37,090 nt of DNA from Streptomyces scabichelini (lineage in GTDB: Bacteria > Actinomycetota > Actinomycetes > Streptomycetales > Streptomycetaceae), in NCBI RefSeq assembly GCF_011045015.1, contig NZ_JAAKZY010000099.1, positions 1 through 37,090 of the forward strand. Direction: 5' to 3'. Positions 17,867-27,100 of the stretch are shown here, piece after piece. The notes under the pieces were generated by a model. That model was not told the DNA's origin. It saw only the letters and a program-made list of their open reading frames with translations, and ran no database searches. Each line of letters starts with the position of its first letter. Position 1 is the stretch's first letter. The position numbers and the translations under genes were made by a program.

Positions 17867-20827
17867 TCAGGCCGGTGCAGGACGTGGCTGGTGAGGGCTC
17901 CGGACCGGACCGGGACGGGGTCGTGGGGTGGTGGCGTCCGCGGAGACGCGGCCGAGCCGATGGAGGAGTCGGGCGCGCAGCGGATCCGAGTCCGGGAGAC
18001 CGAGTTCGCCGGTGACGGTCATGGCCTGGGTCCAGGCGGCGCGGGCTGCGTCGGGGTCGGCGGCGCCGTGGTAGATGTCGCCGAGGCGGACGAGCCCTGC
18101 GGCTTCGCTGTGGCGGTCTCCGGTCTGGTGGAACAGGTCGAGGGCCTGCCGGTAGCAGTCGACGGCCTGGGAACGCCGGCCGAGGTGGTGATGGATGTAG
18201 CCGAGGCTGTCCCAGATGTGGGCCTGCCCGTTGAGGTCTCCGGTCTCCTGAGCCAGATCGAGGGCCTGGCGGCAGTGTGCGAGGGCCTCGCGGTGGTCGC
18301 CGAGTTGGGCGAGGATCCAGCCGATGTGGTTCAGTGCGGCGGACTGCCCGGCCCGGTCCTCGGCGGCCCGGTGGTGCGTGAGGCTGTACTGAGCGTGGCC
18401 GAGTGCTTGCTGGTGGTGGCCCAGGGCCTCGGACATCCGGGACAGGTGCTGGTGGATGCGGGCCTGCCCGGCGTGGTTGCCGACTTCGCCGAACAGGTCC
18501 AGCGCGAGCAGGTAGTGCGCGCGGGCGTCGTCGGGACGGTCCAGCCGGTCCTGGGCGAGTCCGAGACCTCGGTGGGCGTGGGCCTGTCCGGCCTTGTCGT
18601 CCTGGCGCCGGGCGGCGTCCAGGGCCGTGGTGTGGACGGTGGTCAGCGCCCTCCGGTATCCGTACCGGTCGAGATAGGTCGTGAGCGCCGAGGCGAGCCG
18701 CCAGGTGTGGACGTCGAAGCCGGCGGTGGGCGCCTGTTCCACGGCGGCGAGGAGGACCGGGTACTCGGCGGTGAACCAGCCCTGTGCCTGCCGGTGGTCC
18801 GACAGTTCCCCAGGTGCGGCGCCCGGCTGGGCGGGTGGCAGAGGAGTCGGGTTGGGCCGGGGAGTCAGCAGGGCGTCGGCCCTGTGGGCGGTGTGCAGGT
18901 AGTGGTCGAACATTCGGTGCGCCGCGGTGTGCCGGGCGTCGTCGCTGTCGTGCGTGGAGACCAGTTCGGCGGCGTAGGCGCGCAGCAGGTCGTGGAAGGC
19001 GTACCGGCCGGGGGCATGTTCGGTGAGCAGATGTCCGCGGACCAGTTCGGCCAGCAGGACACGGGTGCGCGCTGCCGGTACGTCGGCCAGTGCGGCGATG
19101 GCCGGCAGCGCGGCGTCGGGCCCGGGGTGCAGGCCCAGTAACCGGAAGATCCGGGCGGGCTCGGCGCTGAGCGCGTGGTAGGACCAGGAGAACACCGCCC
19201 GCACCTGGCTGGTCGCCTCCCCGCCGTCCAGGGCGTCCAGGCGTCCGTCGGCCCGGCGCAGCTCCCCGGCGAGCGCCGCGAGCGGGAGACCGGGCTGGGC
19301 GGCGGCGCGGGCGGCAACGATCGCGAGCGCGAGTGGCAGGCCCGCGCACCGGCCGACGATCCCCCGTACAGCGACGGGTTCGGCCGCCACCCGGTCCGCG
19401 CCCAGTCGGCCGGTCAGCAGCTCCCGGGCCTCACCGGGAGCGAGCAGACCGACGGTCAGCAGATGGGCCCCTTCGGCCGCGGCCAGCCCGGTCAGCGTTT
19501 TCCGGCTGGTGACCAGCGCCAGACACCCGGGCGCCCCGGGCAGCAGCGGACGGACCTGCTCGGCATCGCGGGCGTTGTCCAGCACCACCAGCACCCGCCG
19601 CCCGGCCAGCAGGCTGCGGTACAGCCCGGCCTGCGCCTCCAGACCGGCAGGTATACGGGCCGGTGACACCCCGAAGGCGTCCAGGAACCCCCGTACCGCC
19701 TCCGCCGGGCTCATCGCCGACCCGCCGGGAGCGAACCCTCGCAGATTCACGTACAACTGCCCGTCAGGAAAGGCCTGTTGGGCCCGGTGTGCCCAGTGCA
19801 CGGCCAGCGCGGTCTTGCCCACCCCCGCGGTGCCCGACACTGCCGAGATCACCACCGCCGACGGCTGATCCGCCGCCGAGGCGAGGATTTCCTCAAGCCG
19901 GGCGAGTTCCTCGTCGCGGCCGGTGAATCCGCGTACGCCCATGGGCAGTTGTACGGGGATCTCGCCCGGCCATGGCACTGTGGCCGCCGAGGACGGCCGC
20001 GCCCGGGGAGCAGCCGGGGGAGGAGCGGGGGAAGCGGCCCCGACCGACACCCGGGGTGCCGGCCACGAGTGGGGCTCGGACAGGCCTCCCCGCAGGATCG
20101 CCTGGTGTACCTCCCGCAACCCCGGACCGGGGTCGGCCCCCAGTTCCTCGGCAAGCCGCTGCCGGACGGCGGCGTAGCAGTCAAGCGCCTCCGCGCCACG
20201 CCCGGCGGCGTGCAGCGCCCGCATCAGCGCCTCGGTCAGCGGCTCCACCAGCGGATAGTCGCCCAGCAGCTCGGTCAGTGGACCGATCACAGCAATGGGA
20301 TCACCGACGCGCGACTCCATGTGGGCCCACCCGACGACGGCGTCCACGCGCTGCCGCCGCCATGCCTCGCGTACACGCGCCGCCCATGGCCCGCCGAGCC
20401 CGGCCAGTGGCTCCCCGCGCCACAGTCCGAGCGCCTCGCGCAACAGCGCCGCCCGTGCCTCATCAGTCCGCCCCGCCTCCCGGGCCTGGCCGACCAACTG
20501 CCGGAACCGGTGTACGTCCACCTGGTCCGGGCGTGCCTCCAGAAGGTACCCGCTCGAACGGCGCACCAGGCGTAACCCGGGATCCCCTTCGTCTCCGGTC
20601 TGCTCGCACACCCGGCGGAGCCGGGCGATATGGGCATGCAGCGCGCGCCGTGCCCCGTCCGGCGGATCCGCGTCCCAGACCCGTTTGATCAGTACGTCGG
20701 CCGCGACGGGCCGGCCGGTGTCCACCGCCAGCGCTGCCAGCACGGACCGGCGCTGTGGTGGCCCGACCTCCGTCGTCCGGCCCCGTACCGACAGCTCCAC
20801 CGGACCAAGAAGCCGCAATTCCGCCAC
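17867..20827 (-). CDS. SARP-family regulator with STAND NTPase and TPR domains (AfsR-like)
   Basis: This 986-residue transcription activator begins at a GTG (20827) as VAELRLLGPVELSVRGRTTE. The domains run in order: winged-helix DNA-binding (about 1-95, with RSVLAALAVDTGRPV and ARRALHAHIARLRR), BTAD (about 95-245), a Pro/Ala linker, then an NB-ARC/STAND NTPase. The NTPase has Walker A SGTAGVGKTALAVHWA near residue 332 and Walker B RVLVVLDNA about 80 residues later. C-terminal TPRs (about 690-930) include repeats such as AHAHRGLGLAQDRLDRPDDA and AHIWDSLGYIHHHLGR. An in-frame GTG at 20860 would add 11 residues unlike the family, so 20827 is preferred. The gene is divergent from the Tc-toxin operon and is its likeliest local regulator. 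STAND regulators hold themselves inactive until a ligand or ATP switches them; the ligand is unknown. Confidence 0.9.
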   Translation of the reverse strand: MAELRLLGPVELSVRGRTTEVGPPQRRSVLAALAVDTGRPVAADVLIKRVWDADPPDGARRALHAHIARLRRVCEQTGDEGDPGLRLVRRSSGYLLEARPDQVDVHRFRQLVGQAREAGRTDEARAALLREALGLWRGEPLAGLGGPWAARVREAWRRQRVDAVVGWAHMESRVGDPIAVIGPLTELLGDYPLVEPLTEALMRALHAAGRGAEALDCYAAVRQRLAEELGADPGPGLREVHQAILRGGLSEPHSWPAPRVSVGAASPAPPPAAPRARPSSAATVPWPGEIPVQLPMGVRGFTGRDEELARLEEILASAADQPSAVVISAVSGTAGVGKTALAVHWAHRAQQAFPDGQLYVNLRGFAPGGSAMSPAEAVRGFLDAFGVSPARIPAGLEAQAGLYRSLLAGRRVLVVLDNARDAEQVRPLLPGAPGCLALVTSRKTLTGLAAAEGAHLLTVGLLAPGEARELLTGRLGADRVAAEPVAVRGIVGRCAGLPLALAIVAARAAAQPGLPLAALAGELRRADGRLDALDGGEATSQVRAVFSWSYHALSAEPARIFRLLGLHPGPDAALPAIAALADVPAARTRVLLAELVRGHLLTEHAPGRYAFHDLLRAYAAELVSTHDSDDARHTAAHRMFDHYLHTAHRADALLTPRPNPTPLPPAQPGAAPGELSDHRQAQGWFTAEYPVLLAAVEQAPTAGFDVHTWRLASALTTYLDRYGYRRALTTVHTTALDAARRQDDKAGQAHAHRGLGLAQDRLDRPDDARAHYLLALDLFGEVGNHAGQARIHQHLSRMSEALGHHQQALGHAQYSLTHHRAAEDRAGQSAALNHIGWILAQLGDHREALAHCRQALDLAQETGDLNGQAHIWDSLGYIHHHLGRRSQAVDCYRQALDLFHQTGDRHSEAAGLVRLGDIYHGAADPDAARAAWTQAMTVTGELGLPDSDPLRARLLHRLGRVSADATTPRPRPGPVRSPHQPRPAPA

Positions 20828-20860
20828 GATGTACGCACCCCCCGCGCATATCAGCTTCAC

Positions 20861-21197
20861 AAGTCGCGCACACCCTCACGCTGGGCGACAACCTATCGAC
20901 AACGTCCTGACCCACACGCGGACTTCAGTCTGGTGAGGCGGAAACGGCGTCCATGCACGGGCGGCGCTCCGCACACGGGGAGCGGCGGCGTGAGGAGCCG
21001 GGGAGTCGTACGAAGCGGGCGGTCTGCCTGCTGAGGGCCATGACCGGATCTTCGAGCCGGCCGTCGCGATCACGGCCCGGACCGGCTTTGTGTCCTTCCG
21101 GGCTGTCGTCCACGGCCCGACCGTCGGTTCGAGGCGCTCACCTGCCCTGGCGGCCGTACCGCTGCCAGGGCATCGACCTACGGGGGGCATCCGCGAG
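20861..21197. promoter_or_regulatory. Shared divergent promoter region of the SARP gene and the Tc-toxin operon
   Basis: About 340-370 non-coding bases separate two large divergent genes. The region contains the direct repeat listed separately. No confident consensus -35/-10 pair is visible for either direction. The start of the TcB-C gene is preceded by a GGGGGG stretch at 21182-21187. Confidence 0.5.
20886..20903. promoter_or_regulatory. Candidate SARP operator: heptamer direct repeat, 11-bp period
   Basis: CGACAAC at 20886-20892 and again at 20897-20903 are separated by CTAT. SARP activators bind direct heptamers spaced one helical turn apart, so the geometry fits. It lies 59 bases upstream of the SARP GTG start (26 bases from the alternative GTG at 20860) and about 295 bases from the TcB-C start. 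A third copy is not seen. Confidence 0.45.
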
Positions 21198-24100
21198 ATG
21201 GCTGGGACGACGGACGCGACGGCAGCAGGCTCGGTGATCTCCTTGCCGCAAGGAGGCGGCGCGGTGAGCGGCTTGGGGGAGAAGTTCACCCCCGACCTGT
21301 TCACGGGGACAGGGAACATGTCAGTGCCGTTGACGGTGCCCGCGGGGCGCCAGGGAGCGACACCCACGCTGTCCCTCGGGTACAGCACCGGCGGCGGTAA
21401 CGGACCGTTCGGCCTCGGTTGGCAGTTGAGCCTGCCCGGGGTGTCGCGGAAGACGTCGCACGGAGTTCCGAGGTACGTCGACGCCCCCGGCGAGGGTGAC
21501 GACCCGGCAGACGTGTTCGTGCTGGCGGGCGCCGAGGATCTGGTGCCGGTCGCAGGCAGCTACCCGGGCCGGGTGCGGTACCGGCCTCGTACCGAGGGAC
21601 TGTTCGCCCGGATCGAGCACGTCAGGGACGCGACGGGGGACTACTGGGAGGTCCGGAGCAAGGACGGCTCGCTCACCAGGTACGGGACGCCACGCCCCGC
21701 GGAAGCGCCGCAGACCTGGGAGGACCCCGCGGTGATCGCCGACCCGGGGGATGCGAGCCGGGTGTTCGGCTGGCGGGTGACCGAGACCGTCGACGCGCTC
21801 GGCAACCTGGTCAGGTACACCTACCGTCCGGACGCGGGCACTGGGCAGCGACGGTTCGGGGCCCAGCCGCTGCTCGCGCGGGTTGCCTATGCCGACTACG
21901 GCGACCGGGCCGGGCCGGTGTTCCTGGTCAGCGTCGACTTCGAGTACACATCGCGCCCTGACCCGTTCTCCGACTACCGGGCGGGATTCGAGGTGAGGAC
22001 GTCGTTGCGCTGCGACACGATCCGGGCGACGACGCATGCCGCGGACGGAGTGGCGCGGACGACACGTGAGTACCGGCTCGCATATGAGCAAGCCGCGTTC
22101 AACGGGGTGTCGCTGCTCGCGAGCGTGACCGCGGTGGGCATCGACGAGTCGGTCACGACCTCGGGCAGCGGCAGCCCGAGTGACGGGCCGACGGAACCGC
22201 CAGATGTGCCGGGGCAGGGCGACGGACCCGGTGGCGTTCCCGGATCCGATCCGCAGTCGGCGACGGCCGTCACAGCTCCTGCGGAAGAACCGCTGCCGCC
22301 GTTGGTGTTCGGGTATTCGGCCTTTGAACCGGGCGGGCGCAGATTCTCCCCGGTGACCGGACCCGGCTTCCCGGCCACCGCGTTGAACAGCCCGACGCTC
22401 GCCCTGGTAGACCTGCACGGCGCCGGCCTGCCCGACATCGTGGAACTCGGCGCGGCCGCGCGAGTGTGGCGCAATATGGGCGGCGGACGGTTCCAATTAC
22501 CGCGCTCGATGGCCGAGGCGCCCCCGTTCTCGCTCGGCGAGGCGGGCGTGCGATTCCTGGACGCCGACGGCGACGGGCGGCCCGACCTGGTCGTGCCGTC
22601 GATGGGCAGGACAGGAAGGGACACCGGCCCCACGGCGGGCTACTTCCCGATGGCCTTCGCGGGCGGGTGGAGCCGCCGCGCCTTCACGGCCTATCCGCAG
22701 TCCCCGGGTGTGAGCCTCGCAGACCCGAAGGTGAAGCTGGTCGACCTCGACGGCGACGGGCTGACCGACGTGTTGAGGTCGGGCACTCGGCTGCAAGCGT
22801 GGTTCAACGACCGCGATCCCCGCCTGGCGTGGCGGCGGACCGCGGTGAGCAACGGCAGTGGTCCGCAGGTCGACCTGGCCGATCCGCGGGTGCGGCTGGC
22901 CGACATGACCGGCGACGGTCTGCAGGACATCGTGCTGCTGCGCAACGGGAACGTGTCCTACTGGCCGAACCTGGGGCACAACAGGTGGGGGGCGCAGGTA
23001 TCGATGCGCCACGCGCCGCGCCTGCCCGACGGGTACGACCCGCGCCGTGTGCTGCTGGGCGACGTCGACGGCGACGGCGCCGCCGACCTGCTGTACGTCG
23101 ACAGTGGGCGGGTCCTGCTGTGGGGCAATCAGTCCGGCAACGGCTGGAGCGAAGCGCCGGTCGTCATCCGCGGCACCCCGGTGGTGGCCGACATCGACGC
23201 GCTCGAACTGTCCGACCTGTACGGCACCGGGATGGCGGGGCTGTTGCTGAGCCGGGCGGCAGGCGTCTCCGGCGGGCCCCAGGCGCGATTCCTCGACTTC
23301 ACCGGTGGAGTCAAGCCGCACCTGCTCACGATGATGGACAACCGACTCGGTGCCGTCACCCGGGTGACGTACACGCCGTCGACGCAGGAGTACCTGCGTG
23401 ACGCCGCCGATCCGGCCACCCGATGGCGCACCACGCTGCCCTTCCCCGTACAAGTGGTGACGAAGGTCGAGGTCGCCGACCGGATCTCGGGCGGCACGCT
23501 GGCCACCGAATACCGCTACCGCCACGGCTACTGGGACGGCATCGAGCGTGAGTTCCGCGGGTTCGCGCTGGTCGAGCACCTCGACACGGAGTCGTTCGCC
23601 GGGGCGGCGGGCACGGCGGGCTCGGGCGTGCCGGAGGGCCACTACGCGCCACCCGTGCTCACCAGAACCTGGTTCCACTCCGGTCCGGTCGCCGCCGACG
23701 AGGCTGGGGACTGGACCGAACTCGACTTCAGCCACGAGTACTGGCAAGGCGACGCGCCCATGCTGTCCAGGCCCGCCGAGCAGCTCGCGTTCCTGGCCGG
23801 GCTGCCGCGCCGCGCCCGCCGCTCGGCATTGCGCACCTTGCGCGGGCAGGCCCTGCGCACCGAGGTGTACGCGGTGGACGGCAGCGCGCTGTCCGACCGG
23901 CCCTACACCGTGACGGAGACGCTGTCGGGCGTGCGGGAGGAGGAGGCAGCGGGCGGCGGGCCCGACCGGGAACGCATCTTCTTCCCGTTCTCGCTCGGCG
24001 GGCGCACGACCCAGTGGGAGCGCGGCCCCGAGCCCATGACTCAGTTCACCTTCCCCGCCGGACACGACGCGTACGGGTTCGCGACCGGGGAGGTCTCCAT

Positions 24101-27100
24101 CGCCGTGCCGCGCGGCCGCGACCCGCTGGCGGGCGCCGCGCCGGCCACGGTGCCCGAGCCCTACCTGGCCACGTATGCGACCACGGAGTACGCCCGCCGC
24201 GACGACGCCGACCGCTATCTCGTCGACCGGGTCGCCAGGACATCGAGCTACGAGGTCGTCAACGACGGCCGCCTGCCGGTGCCCGCCCTGTGGGACGCGG
24301 TCCTGGCCGGCCCGGTGACAGGGACGGGACTGTCGCTACGGATGATCGGACATACCCGTACGTACTTCGACGGTGACGCGTTCGTCGGGCTGGCCCTCGG
24401 CGTGCTGGGTGAGTACGGCCTGCCGGTGCGCACCGAGTCCCTCGCGTTCACCGACGCATTCCTCGATGACCTGTACCGGGCCGGCGACCCGCTCGCGGTC
24501 GGGCCGCGGCCGGTCGTCCTGGGCCCCGGGCCGGTGAGCGGGTGGCCGGCGGAATATCCGGCCGAGTTCCGTGCCGCGCTACCGGCCCTGGCCGGGTACC
24601 GGCGCTATGCAGTCGGCGACGTGCCCGGATCGCCGGGCGGTTTTTACGTGGTGTCCGGCCGGCACCGCTACGACGTCCATGTCCCGGGCCGGGTGAAGCG
24701 CGGCATGCCGGTCGCCACCCTCGATCCGGTCGGCGCGCAGAGCACGATCGACTACGACGAGCACGACCTGCTGGCGGTCCGCACGGTCGACGCCGCGGGC
24801 CTGGCGGTCTCGGCGGTGAACGACTACCGGGTTCTGCAGCCGCGCGAGGTGACCGACGTCAACGGCAACTCCACCTCGGTGACGTTCTCCCCGGTAGGGC
24901 TGGTCACCGCCCAGTACGTGCGCGGCAAGAACGGCGAGGGCGACCGCGACGCGCCCGGTGTGCGCACGGTGTACGACCTGCACGCGTTCGCCGGGCGCGG
25001 ACGGCCGGCCTCGGTGCGCAGCATCAGCCGGGTGCACCACGACACCGAACCCGATGTCGCAGCCGGAGAGCGGGACGAGGTGATCGTCTCGGTGGCATAC
25101 TCCGACGGTTTCGGCCGGGTGCTGCAGACCCGGTCGCAGGCCGAGGAGACACTCTTCGGCGACCCGTCCTTCGGCGGCAACGCCATCCCGGCCGGCGACC
25201 TCACGCCCCCAGGCGATTCGACGGGCCGGACCAGGGCGCCGGGCAGCCCGGACAACGTGGTCGTGTCCGGCTGGCAGGTGTACGACAACAAGGGCCGGGC
25301 GGTGCAGAAGTACGAGCCGTTCTTCTCCGCCGGGTACGACTACGCGCCGCCTCTCGACGCTCAGCTCGGACAGAAGGCGATCATGTTCTACGACCCGCGC
25401 GGACGGGTCGAGCGCACGGTGAACCCGGACGGCAGCGAGCAGCGTGTGGTCTTCGGTATCCCTGCCGACCTGGCGGATCCGGACCACTACCTGCCGACGC
25501 CGTGGGAGTCCTGCACCTACGACGCGAACGACAACGCCGGCCGTACCCACCCGGCGCAGGCACAGCCGTACGCGAGCCACTGGAACACCCCGTCCGGCGT
25601 GGAGGTCGACGCGCTCGGCCGCGCGGTCACCGCGGTCGACCGCAACGGCCACGCGCCGTCCGACTGGTTCACCACCCGCTCGGCGTACGACATTCAGGGC
25701 AACCTGGTGGCGATCACCGACGCGCTGGGCCGCGAGGCGTTCCGGTACTCCTTCGACCTGGCCAAGCGTCGTTGGCGGACCGACAATATCGACGCCGGCC
25801 GCCGCGACACCGTCCCCGATGCCCTGGGGAGCGTCGTCGAGAGCCGTGACAGCAAGGGCGCGCTCATCCTGGGCGCGTTCGACCTGCTGCACCGGCCGAC
25901 GCGGGTCTGGGCCAGGGACGACGCCACCGGCCCGGTCACCCTGCGGCAACGCATCGACTACGGCGACGCCGGCACGCCCGCCCAGCGCCCCGTCGAACGG
26001 GACGGCGCCCGCACCCGCAACCTGCTCGGCCGGGCGGTCCACCACCGGGACGAAGCCGGGTACGTCGCCACCGTCTCTGTCGACTTCAAGGGCAACGCGG
26101 TGCAGAGCACCCGCACGGTGATCGCCGACGCGCCCGTCCTGGCCACCTACGACCGGGCGGCCACCGCCGGCTGGCAGGTGCAGCCGTTCCGGGTCGACTG
26201 GACGCCAGGCCCTGGCCAGACCCAGGCCCAGCGCGACGGGCAACTGCTGGAGCCGGCCGCCTACGTCACGTCTGCCCAGTACGACGCCCTGAACCGTGTC
26301 AAGAGGCGCTTCCTGCCCACCGACGTGGAGGGCAAGCGGCACGTGCTGTACCACACGTACAACCGCGCGGGTGCGCTGGAGCAGGTGCAGCTCGACGGCA
26401 CCGTGCACGTCAAGCGCATCGCCTATGACGCCAAGGGCCAACGATCGCTGATCGCCTACGGCAACGGCGTGATGACCCGCTATGCCTACGACCCGCACAC
26501 GCTCCGACTGGTCCGGCTGCGCAGCGAGCACTACAACCAGGTCGACGCGACGACATACCGGCCGACGGGACCCGCTCTTCAGGACCACGGCTACGACTAC
26601 GACCTGGCCGGCAACCTCATCACCCTGCGCGACCGCACACCCGGCAGCGGCATTCCCAACAACCCCGAAGCACTGACCAGTGCCAACCCTCCACTGCGCG
26701 CCCTGCTCGGCAGCGGTGACGCGCTCAACAGGCGCTTCTCCTACGACCCCACCTACCGGCTGGTGACCGCCACCGGCCGCGAACACCAGGCGCCGCCGAC
26801 CGGGGATCCGTGGATCGATCTGCCCCGCGGCACCGACGCCACCAAAGCCCAGCCCTACACCGAGACCTACCGCTACGACCCCGTCGGCAGCATCCTGCGA
26901 CTCACCCACGCGGGTACCGGCGGCTTCACCCGCGACTTCACCGTCCTGACCGACAGCAACCGACTGCACCGGATGACCGTCGGCACGTCGCCGTACGACT
27001 ACACCTACGACCCGAACGGCAACCTGACCGCCGAGACAACCAGCCGGCACTTCGCCTGGAACCTCGCCGATCAGCTCGTCACCTTCGCAACGCAGACAGC

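Noticed and set aside
17645..19141. 498-codon plus-strand open frame opposite the SARP regulator
   Set aside because: Its Val/Gly-rich pseudo-repeats mirror the TPR repeats of the real minus-strand gene.
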